From Clostridia bacterium (GTDB taxonomy: Bacteria; Bacillota; Clostridia; UBA1212; UBA1255): DNA of 64,000 bases. Below, one piece after another: positions 18,388-26,289 of this stretch. The translations under genes were made by a program, and so were the position numbers. The notes beneath the pieces were generated by a model. The model had not been told where the DNA came from, did not search any database, and saw nothing but the letters and a program-made list of their open reading frames with translations. The DNA is taken from NCBI GenBank assembly GCA_016287565.1, contig JAEFAM010000003.1, positions 1-64,000 on the forward strand, given 5' to 3'. Each line of letters starts with the position of its first letter. Within the stretch, counting starts at the first letter, position 1.

Positions 18388-19701
18388 ATGTCAAATTCCA
18401 CAATTGAAATCCAGAACTACCTAAAAAAGCTCGGCGAAGCAGCCGTGCGGGCAGAGCGAACGCTGGCGCGGGCGTCGACCGCCCAGAAAAACCGGGCGCT
18501 GTTGACGGCGGCCAGGATGATGAAGGAGAAGGAAAGCGAGATAATCGCTGCCAACGGGGTCGACGTTGACGCGGCGGCCGCGAAGGGCATGTCCGTCTCC
18601 ATGCAGGACCGCCTCCGCCTGACCGGAAAGCGGATCGACGACATCGCGGAAGGGCTGAGGCAGGTCGCGGCGTTGCCCGATCCGGTGGGCGATGTCCTTG
18701 ACGGCGGCACGAGGCCGAACGGGCTGCGGATCGTGAAGACGCGGGTCCCGCTGGGAGTCCTGGGCATTATTTACGAGGCCAGGCCGAACGTTACGGCGGA
18801 CGCGGCGGCGTTGTGCGTTAAATCGGGCAACGCCTGCATCCTGCGCGGCGGAAAAGAAGCGATCAATTCCAACGAAATTATTGCCCGGGTGTTCCGGGAC
18901 GCGCTGGCGGAGGCGGATTTGCCCGAGGATTGCGTCCGGCTGATCACTGACACGTCGCGGGAGACGGCCACGGAATTCATGAAACTCGACGGTTACGTTG
19001 ACGTGCTGATCCCGAGGGGCGGCGCGGGCCTCATTCAGGCGGTCCTGACTCAGGCAACGGTGCCGGTCATCCAGACGGGAACGGGCAATTGCCACGTCTA
19101 CGTCGACAGGGCCGCGGACCTGCAGATGGCAACGAAGATTGTGATCAACGCCAAGACCCAGCGCCCCAGCGTGTGCAACGCCATGGAAACGCTGCTGATC
19201 CATGCGGCGGTGGCCGAACGCTTCCTTCCGGAAATTGCCGCCGAACTTTTAAGTCGAGGCGTCGAACTTCGCGTGTGCGGCAAGTGCGCGTCGATCCTCG
19301 CCGCTTCCGGGTACGTGCAGACCTCCGACGGATCTGCTGCGGGTCAATTCAAGCTTGCCGACGAGTCCGACTGGGCGACCGAGTACGACGACCTGATCCT
19401 TGCGGTCAAGATCGTCGACACCCTCGAGGAGGCCATCGACCACGTGTCCCGCTATACGACCCACCATTCCGAGGCGATAGTCACTTCCGACTACAACGCC
19501 GCCACCGATTTCCAGCTTTCCATCGACGCCGCCTGCGTGTACGTCAACGCCTCCACCCGCTTTACCGACGGGTTCGAGTTCGGTCTCGGCGCGGAGATCG
19601 GCATCAGCAACCAGAAGCTTCACACCCGCGGGCCGATGGGGTTGAAGGAGCTGACAACTATTAAGTATTTGATCAACGGCAACGGCCAGGTGCGGGGCTG
19701 A
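18388..19701 (+). CDS. proA: Gamma-glutamyl phosphate reductase
   Basis: PLGVLGIIYEARPNVTADAAALCVKSGNACILRGGKEA, IPRGGAGLIQ, THHSEAIVT, GFEFGLGAEIGISNQKLHTRGPMGLKELT; GGAGG RBS, ATG 18388. Confidence 0.95.
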   Translation: MSNSTIEIQNYLKKLGEAAVRAERTLARASTAQKNRALLTAARMMKEKESEIIAANGVDVDAAAAKGMSVSMQDRLRLTGKRIDDIAEGLRQVAALPDPVGDVLDGGTRPNGLRIVKTRVPLGVLGIIYEARPNVTADAAALCVKSGNACILRGGKEAINSNEIIARVFRDALAEADLPEDCVRLITDTSRETATEFMKLDGYVDVLIPRGGAGLIQAVLTQATVPVIQTGTGNCHVYVDRAADLQMATKIVINAKTQRPSVCNAMETLLIHAAVAERFLPEIAAELLSRGVELRVCGKCASILAASGYVQTSDGSAAGQFKLADESDWATEYDDLILAVKIVDTLEEAIDHVSRYTTHHSEAIVTSDYNAATDFQLSIDAACVYVNASTRFTDGFEFGLGAEIGISNQKLHTRGPMGLKELTTIKYLINGNGQVRG

Positions 19702-19706
19702 AAGTG

Positions 19707-19827
19707 CCGCAGAACGGGGGACAGGTACCTGTTCGCGATTCGCTTTTTGCTCAGGACGGAGCTAAAAACAGATGCCGGAACAGGGGATTTCGTCTTTGAG
19801 AACACGTACCTGTCCCCCATTCTGCGG
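19707..19827. repeat. 121-bp MITE-like unit: 22-bp inverted A arms around a 77-nt centre, between proA and deoC
   Basis: CCGCAGAACGGGGGACAGGTAC / GTACCTGTCCCCCATTCTGCGG (1 mismatch). Confidence 0.9.
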
Positions 19828-19867
19828 TCGGTCCGGAGCGCGTATCTTAAAAGGAGGAGATTTTATT

Positions 19868-20647
19868 ATGAATGACGAAAAAAACGTTTTGACGGAACAG
19901 GCGGAGCAGAAGGACGCTTTTGACCCGGCAGGCGGCGCGATAAACGTCTGCGATCGGATTGACCACACCGCGCTGAAACCGGTCGCGACCGAAGAGGACA
20001 TTGTTAAATTGTGCCGCGAGGCGGTAGAGTACGGATTCGCCAGCGTTTGCGTGAACACGTTTTACCTGCCGCTTTGCCGCAAATTGCTGAAAGAAAAAGA
20101 CGAGACCGGAGTTAACTGTTGTGTCGTCATCGGGTTCCCGCTCGGCGCCTGCGCCACGGAAGCCAAGATTTTCGAAACGCTGTACGCCGTCCGCGAAGGA
20201 GCTGACGAGATCGATATGGTGATCAACGTCGGCGCTATAAAGGCCGGGCAAGACGAGGTTGCCGCCGGCGACATCCGCGGGGTCCGGGAGGCTTGCCGCG
20301 GCAAGATCCTGAAAGTCATCATCGAGACGGGTCTGCTCACCGACGAGGAAAAAGTTCGGGCAACGACCGTCGCTGCGTTGTCAGGCGCCGATTTCGTCAA
20401 GACCTGCACCGGCTTCTCCGCGGGCGCGGCAACGACGGCCGACGTCTCGCTCATACGCGCCACCCTCGACAGCCTTGAAAGCGCAGGGTCAACCCCTCAC
20501 GTCAAGATCAAGGCTTCCGGCGGCATACGTACCTATGAGGACGCACTGTCAATGATTTTCGCCGGTGCTGACAGGTTAGGCGCCAGTGCCGGGGTCAAGA
20601 TCGCCCAGGAACAGGCGCAGCAGAACGGGGGACAGGTACCCGTTTGA
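19868..20647 (+). CDS. deoC: Deoxyribose-phosphate aldolase; its final codons lie in an A-family repeat
   Basis: IDHTALKPVATEEDIVKLCREA, VIGFPLGA, EIDMVINVGAIKAG, KVIIETGLL, FVKTCTGFSAGAAT, IKASGGIRTYEDA; tail AQQNGGQVPV* encoded by the repeat. Confidence 0.93.
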   Translation: MNDEKNVLTEQAEQKDAFDPAGGAINVCDRIDHTALKPVATEEDIVKLCREAVEYGFASVCVNTFYLPLCRKLLKEKDETGVNCCVVIGFPLGACATEAKIFETLYAVREGADEIDMVINVGAIKAGQDEVAAGDIRGVREACRGKILKVIIETGLLTDEEKVRATTVAALSGADFVKTCTGFSAGAATTADVSLIRATLDSLESAGSTPHVKIKASGGIRTYEDALSMIFAGADRLGASAGVKIAQEQAQQNGGQVPV

Positions 20648-20869
20648 GAGGCCCAGGTACCCGGTTGAGAGGCTGAAGCAGGGCGGAAACAGGAATAAAA
20701 CAGGATAAGAAACGGGGGACAGGTATTCGTTTTTTGGTGAAAGCGATACCATCCCTTTTTTTGTTGCTCTCTCAGGGAAGGGGTTTGAGCGGGCGAAAAA
20801 TACGTTCGAACAGGTACCTGTCCCCCGTTCTGGGGAGACCTCGAACAGGTACCTGTCCCCCGTTCGAGG
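20621..20869. repeat. A-family cluster (+,+,-,-), first copy supplying the deoC stop codon
   Basis: Copies 20621, 20709 (+), 20806, 20839 (-); CCTCGAAC..GTTCGAGG hairpin. Confidence 0.88.
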
Positions 20870-20906
20870 CGGTTCCGAGGCGGTTCCGCGGGCGTTCCGG
20901 CGCCAC

Positions 20907-20936
20907 TTGCCAGGACCGCCGGGTCCGTGCTATAAT
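20907..20936 (+). promoter_or_regulatory. Sigma-A-type promoter for PP2C-like gene
   Basis: TTGCCA-18 bp-TATAAT. Confidence 0.7.
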
Positions 20937-20990
20937 AAATCCGTCTGTTCCAGACATGCTTTGACAGTATTAACAAAGGAGCGCTGAAAT

Positions 20991-23687
20991 ATGGTTTACA
21001 GAGCGGCAGCGGCCACTTGCCCGGGTAAAAAGAAGAGCTACAACAGCAACAATTTCTACCTCAATTCAAAATATATAACCGAAGAATACTGTGCGTCGCA
21101 GGTGCTGTTGACGCAGAAAAAAGACCAGAAGGGGCTTCAGATCTACGCGGTCAGCGAGGGATACGGCGCGGACGTTTACCAGGACGAGGCGTCGCTCATT
21201 GCCGTGAAAAATCTGTTCAAATATCACAGCAAAAAGGTTGACGAGCTGACGTCGCTGAGGCAGGCGGGTCAATCGACGGCTAACGTTGATATGGCGGCGT
21301 TCGTGAGCGCGTACATCCAGTCGACGAACAATGCGGTTAAGGCGCGGGTCAACGCGGTGGGCGACAAGGCCAGGAACCTTCAGTCCACGCTGGCGCTGGT
21401 CTGCATCAAGGGCAAAAAGGTCGTCACGGCCAACCTGGGCGACACGAGAATCTACCACTACCGCGCGGGAGTCCTCCGCCAGATCTCCGAGGACCACACC
21501 CAGGCCCAGAAAATGGTCGAGCTGAACCTGTTGACGCCCGAGCGCGCCGCCGCCCACCCCAAGCGCCACAAGCTCACCCAGTATTTTGGCGTGCACAACG
21601 CCGAAAACCCGCTGATGCCCGCCATCTTCGAGATGAAATCCGAGCCCGGCGACGTATACCTGATCTGCAGCCGCGCCTTCTACGAAAACATCACCCACGA
21701 CGAGATGCAGAGCACTATAAAGAGCTGCGACACGGTAGCCGAGATCGTCGACCGCCTGATGTCGACCGTAGCCGAAAGCGGCTTCTCCGAGGACACCACG
21801 CTGGTGGCAATCCAGGCGTTGCCCGGCGACGCCGAGATGGCCGGGACAACATCCGGCGCATCCGAAGCGGCAGGCGCGTCGCGGACAACCACGGGCACGG
21901 GCGCGGGCGCAGTGGCCGCCGCCGCGGGAGCAGCCGTTGCCGCAGGAGCTGGAGCCGCAGCAGGCGCTGCCGCCCTGGCCTCCAAAGAAGGGACCGAAGC
22001 CGCCGCGAAGGCGGAAGAGGCCGCCGAAAAAGCAGCAGAGACCGCAGAAAACGCTGTCGGCGCAGTTGCCGGGGCCGCCGCAGGAACAGCTGCCGAAGCC
22101 GCCGGCGATGCCGCAAAAGAGATCGACCGCGCCGGAACGCTGTTCGACGAAGAATTAAACAAGGCCGCGGAAACGGCGGGAGAGGCCGCTTCCGGCCTGA
22201 CCGACGCCGCGGAAGCCAAAATAAAAGAAGCCGAAGAAAACGCGGAAGAAATTGTCCGCGACGCCGAAAAAACAGCTGACGAAGCCGCCGGCAAGACTGC
22301 CGACAAAGCTAAGTCTGGAACTGCCGGCGCCGTCGCAGCAGGGGCGGCTGTTGCCGCAGGAGCCGCCGTCGCAGCCTCGGCAGCCGCTGCCGCGGGTGCA
22401 AAGCGTGCAAACGACTTCGAAGTTGACGCCGCTGAGAACGTCAGGGCGGCTGGAGACGAAACCAGATCACTGAGCAGCGAGATCGACGATTTCTTCAGAG
22501 ACGAGAGAGGCGAGGGCGCGAAAGAAAGCGCATCCGCCGGAGACAGCTTCTTCGACTTCTCCTTCGCCGACGATATTGACGCGGATGCCGGGGACGGAGA
22601 CGTTAAGCTTGCCGGCAAGACCGGATCCGGGCGCGAAAAAGCTGCGGGAAACGATTTTGACAGCATGTTCGCTCCCACGGCCGCCGGAGCAAGGAACCAG
22701 AGTTCCGATCCCGGCGTAAGGCGCACCGCGTCCCGCTCAGACGCCGCGTCCAGAGCCACCCAGACCAGGAGCTCCGAGAAAAACGGATTGTTCGTGCACG
22801 ACGAGCATAAAGAGGGAGAGACGCTTGACCCCAACGACGGCATCGAAGAAAAGAAGAGCGGCGGATTCATCGGCCGCATCAAGAACTTCCTGGGCATCGG
22901 CGGCGGAGACGGAGGCGACACCCAGATCTGGCCCGCAGTCGTCGTATTCCTGCTTTGCATCGTCATAATAGTACTGTTCGTGGTGCTGGGCGTCAAATTC
23001 TACAAGAACTCCAAGAAGGCCGATCCCACCGTGGCTCCCGTGGTCAATACCGCCACGCCGGACGCAGGCGAGACGCCTTTCGAGACGGAACCCGCGATCA
23101 CTCCCGTTCCGCCTACGGACGCTACTCAGGGCCCCGCTACGGACGTTCCGGCAACCGACGTGCCCGGCACCGAAGTGCCTACGGCCACCGCCGTTCCCGC
23201 CACTCAGGTTCCGGCAACTGCCACACCTACGCCCACTAACCGCGTGACGCCCGTACCCACCGAAGTTCCTACTGAAGTACCGACCGAAGTGCCTACCGAG
23301 GTTCCCACTGAAGTACCTACCGACGTACCTACCGACGTGCCTACCGACGTACCCACCGACGTACCTACCGACGTACCCACCGACGTACCTACCGACGTAC
23401 CTACTGATGTCCCCACGACTGAGCCGACGACCGAGCCCACGACCGAGCCCACGACTGAGCCCACGACCGAGCCCACGACCGAGCCGACCACAGAGCCCAC
23501 GACCGAGCCAACCACAGAGCCCACGACCGAGCCGACCACTGAACCCACAGCCGAGCCCACTGCTGAGCCTACGGCCGAGCCCACCGACGAACCCACTGCG
23601 GAGCCCACCGACGAGCCCGAGCCCACTTCCACCGACAGCGGATCCGAGCCTACGGACGACGGAGCAGGCGAAAACAACGGAGGCTGA
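20991..23687 (+). CDS. Membrane-anchored PP2C-like phosphatase: cytosolic PP2C domain, Ala/Glu-rich linker, one TM, extracellular Pro/Thr/Glu/Asp repeat stalk
   Basis: GKKVVTANLGDTRIYHYRAGVLRQISEDHTQAQ...HKLTQYFGV; TM PAVVVFLLCIVIIVLFVVLGVKF; (VPTE/VPTD)n(TEPT)n tail. Confidence 0.82.
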   Translation: MVYRAAAATCPGKKKSYNSNNFYLNSKYITEEYCASQVLLTQKKDQKGLQIYAVSEGYGADVYQDEASLIAVKNLFKYHSKKVDELTSLRQAGQSTANVDMAAFVSAYIQSTNNAVKARVNAVGDKARNLQSTLALVCIKGKKVVTANLGDTRIYHYRAGVLRQISEDHTQAQKMVELNLLTPERAAAHPKRHKLTQYFGVHNAENPLMPAIFEMKSEPGDVYLICSRAFYENITHDEMQSTIKSCDTVAEIVDRLMSTVAESGFSEDTTLVAIQALPGDAEMAGTTSGASEAAGASRTTTGTGAGAVAAAAGAAVAAGAGAAAGAAALASKEGTEAAAKAEEAAEKAAETAENAVGAVAGAAAGTAAEAAGDAAKEIDRAGTLFDEELNKAAETAGEAASGLTDAAEAKIKEAEENAEEIVRDAEKTADEAAGKTADKAKSGTAGAVAAGAAVAAGAAVAASAAAAAGAKRANDFEVDAAENVRAAGDETRSLSSEIDDFFRDERGEGAKESASAGDSFFDFSFADDIDADAGDGDVKLAGKTGSGREKAAGNDFDSMFAPTAAGARNQSSDPGVRRTASRSDAASRATQTRSSEKNGLFVHDEHKEGETLDPNDGIEEKKSGGFIGRIKNFLGIGGGDGGDTQIWPAVVVFLLCIVIIVLFVVLGVKFYKNSKKADPTVAPVVNTATPDAGETPFETEPAITPVPPTDATQGPATDVPATDVPGTEVPTATAVPATQVPATATPTPTNRVTPVPTEVPTEVPTEVPTEVPTEVPTDVPTDVPTDVPTDVPTDVPTDVPTDVPTDVPTTEPTTEPTTEPTTEPTTEPTTEPTTEPTTEPTTEPTTEPTTEPTAEPTAEPTAEPTDEPTAEPTDEPEPTSTDSGSEPTDDGAGENNGG
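23261..23610 (+). repeat. 12-bp-periodic coding repeat (VPTE/VPTD then TEPT)
   Basis: gttcctactgaa gtaccgaccgaa ... gtacctaccgac ... gagcccacgacc. Confidence 0.93.
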
Positions 23688-23957
23688 TCACTGAACTCAG
23701 GGCCAGCGCAGCTTCAAAAGCAGCGGCGAAAGCGGCTCTCAGAAAACGGTCTCACGAAAGACAAAAGACGAGATCTACAGAAACAATAACGCGGTGAAAT
23801 GAGGCCAGCACCTTGTTTCACCCGTTTTAATTAAGTTAAGCAGTACGGAAAACAGGATCGCCCAAACAGCGACCCGAACGCGAACCTGAAGCGAGCCGAA
23901 CGCGAGCCAAAGGCACCAAAAAGGCAGCAAAAGGCTGCCAGAGAAAGGGAAAGTAAT

Positions 23958-24479
23958 ATGGAAAACAACGGTTGCCGCTGTCGAGCCGAAGGCAGCGATC
24001 TGAATCTGCTGGAGCCGGTGCTTCAGGAATACGCCGGAGTCCCCGGCAGTCTGATCACGATCCTGCAGCACGCCCAGGAGATATACGGATATCTTCCCAC
24101 GGACGTAATGTGGCACGTCGCCGAACGCACCGGCGTAAAACCCGCCAAAGTCCTGGGCGTTGCCACTTTTTATACTCAGTTCCGGTTCAAACCCGTGGGC
24201 AGGTATCTCATAATGCTCTGCCAGGGCACCGCCTGCCACGTCAACGGCTCGGAGCTTGTCCTTGCCGCCGTTAAAGACGAGCTGGGGATCGAAGACGGAG
24301 GCACCACCGACGACGGGCTGTTCTCGCTGAAGACGGTCGCCTGCCTGGGCTGCTGCTCCCTCTCGCCGGTAATGATGGTCAACGAAGACACTTACGGCAC
24401 CCTCACCCCCGACAAGGCGGTCAGGATCATCAGGGAACTGCGCGACGCCGCGAAGAGCGGCGATCCTTCAGGAAAGTGA
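23958..24479 (+). CDS. NuoE/HndA-like thioredoxin-fold [2Fe-2S] subunit
   Basis: ILQHAQEIYGYLPTDVMWHVAERTGVKPAKVLGVATFYTQF, CQGTACHVNG, TVACLGCCSLSPVMMVN. Confidence 0.92.
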   Translation: MENNGCRCRAEGSDLNLLEPVLQEYAGVPGSLITILQHAQEIYGYLPTDVMWHVAERTGVKPAKVLGVATFYTQFRFKPVGRYLIMLCQGTACHVNGSELVLAAVKDELGIEDGGTTDDGLFSLKTVACLGCCSLSPVMMVNEDTYGTLTPDKAVRIIRELRDAAKSGDPSGK

Positions 24480-24488
24480 GGCGCGGCA

Positions 24489-26273
24489 ATGAGTGAACTC
24501 AGATATATCATAAAAGTCGGAGAAGGCAGCTGCGGCATCGCCGCCGGAGCCGGAAAAGTATACACCGCCATCGAAAAAGAATTGACCGCCCGGAACTGCG
24601 CCCCGAAAGCGCGCCTGACCATCACCGGCTGCATCGGAATGTGCTATCTCGAGCCCATCGTTGACGTATACGCCGGCAACGCCAGGACCACCTACGTGCG
24701 CGCCGACGCAAAATTTGCCGGACTGCTTGCCGTCGCCGTCGAGAGCGGCAATTTCGACGCACCTGCGTTGACTGCATACGCGATCAAAGACGAAGACAAG
24801 GCGTTCCTGGCCAAACAGACCCGTATCGCCCTCAGGCACTGCGGCAACATCGATCCCGAAAGCATCCAGGAATACGTTGACGCCGACGGCTACAAGGCCA
24901 TCCGCAAAGTGCTTTTAGGCATGACGCCCGAACAAGTCATCGACACCATAAAAGTATCCGGCCTGGCAGGCCGCGGAGGCGCCGGTTTCCCCACCTGGTT
25001 CAAGTGGAACGCCGCCAGATCCGCCGTCAGCGAGACCGGCCGCAAATACCTGATCTGCAACGCCGACGAAGGAGACCCGGGCGCGTTCATGGACCGGGCG
25101 GTCATAGAAAGCGATCCCCACAACCTCATAGAAGGCATGCTGATCGGCGCGTACGCCATCGGAGCTTCCGAAGCGGTAGTATACGTCCGTGCCGAATATC
25201 CCCTTGCCATCGTCAGGCTTAAAAAGGCCATCGCACAGGCAGAAGAAGCGGGATACCTGGGAGACGATATCCTCGGTTCCGGATTCTCCTGCAGAGTGCG
25301 CATCAAGGCAGGCGCCGGAGCGTTCGTCTGCGGCGAAGAAACTGCCCTTATAGAGTCCCTGGAAGGCCAGCGCGGCATGCCCCGCCTGAAGCCTCCTTTC
25401 CCTGCCCAGAAAGGCTACTGGCAGCAGCCCTCCAACATCAACAACGTAGAGACCTTCGCCAACGTCCCCTGGATCCTCCTTAACGGCGGAGAAGCCTTCG
25501 CGGCCCTGGGCACCGAAGACAGCAAAGGCACCAAGGTGTTCGCCCTCACGGGCAAGATCCGCCGCGGCGGCCTCGTTGAGATCCCCATGGGCAAGACGCT
25601 CAGGGACGTCATTTTCGACATCGGCGGCGGCATCCGCGACGGCAGAGAGTTCAAGGCGGTCCAGATGGGCGGCCCCTCCGGCGGCTGCATACCGGCCGAA
25701 CTGCTTGACACGGTGATCGACTATAAGAAGTTGTCCGCCACCGGCGCCATAATGGGTTCCGGAGGCATGGTGGTAATGGACGATTCCACATGTATGGTGG
25801 AGATGGCAAGATTCTTCCTTGACTTCACCACGAAAGAGTCCTGCGGCAAGTGCATTCATTGCCGCCTGGGCACGAAGCGCATGCTGGAGATCCTCACCCG
25901 CATAGTCAACGGCGAGGGCCGCGAAGGCGACGTGGAGCTGCTGGAGGAGATGTGCCGCACCATTAAGGACGGAGCGCTCTGCGGACTGGGCCAGACGGCG
26001 CCCAACCCGGTGCTCACCACCATAAGGTATTTCAGGAACGAATACGATGCCCACATAAAAGAAAAGCGTTGTCCCGCCCACGCCTGCAAGGGGCTGGTGA
26101 GCTACGCCATCGATCCTGAAAAATGCCGCGGCTGCACGGCCTGCGCCAGAAAGTGTCCCGTGGGAGCCATCGGCGGAAAAGTGAAAGAACCCCACGCTAT
26201 CGACGCGGAAAAGTGCATAAAATGCGGAAGCTGCTACGAGACGTGCCGTTTCGGCGCGGTAGTGCGCAATTGA
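24489..26273 (+). CDS. NuoF/HndC-like FMN/NAD(H)-binding subunit with N-terminal [2Fe-2S] and C-terminal 2x[4Fe-4S] domains
   Basis: GLAGRGGAGFPTWFKW, CNADEGDPGAFMDR, ESCGKCIHCRLGTKRM, CRGCTACARKCPVGAI, CIKCGSCYETCRFGAV. Confidence 0.94.
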   Translation: MSELRYIIKVGEGSCGIAAGAGKVYTAIEKELTARNCAPKARLTITGCIGMCYLEPIVDVYAGNARTTYVRADAKFAGLLAVAVESGNFDAPALTAYAIKDEDKAFLAKQTRIALRHCGNIDPESIQEYVDADGYKAIRKVLLGMTPEQVIDTIKVSGLAGRGGAGFPTWFKWNAARSAVSETGRKYLICNADEGDPGAFMDRAVIESDPHNLIEGMLIGAYAIGASEAVVYVRAEYPLAIVRLKKAIAQAEEAGYLGDDILGSGFSCRVRIKAGAGAFVCGEETALIESLEGQRGMPRLKPPFPAQKGYWQQPSNINNVETFANVPWILLNGGEAFAALGTEDSKGTKVFALTGKIRRGGLVEIPMGKTLRDVIFDIGGGIRDGREFKAVQMGGPSGGCIPAELLDTVIDYKKLSATGAIMGSGGMVVMDDSTCMVEMARFFLDFTTKESCGKCIHCRLGTKRMLEILTRIVNGEGREGDVELLEEMCRTIKDGALCGLGQTAPNPVLTTIRYFRNEYDAHIKEKRCPAHACKGLVSYAIDPEKCRGCTACARKCPVGAIGGKVKEPHAIDAEKCIKCGSCYETCRFGAVVRN

Positions 26274-26289
26274 CGGGGAGGCGAAGAAA

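Noticed and set aside
23261-23610. Possible CRISPR-like array
   Set aside because: Continuous in-frame 12-bp coding repeat with no unique spacers.
23204-23677. Minus-strand GTSVG/GSVVG repeat protein
   Set aside because: Artefact of the 12-bp VPTE/TEPT coding repeat on the plus strand.
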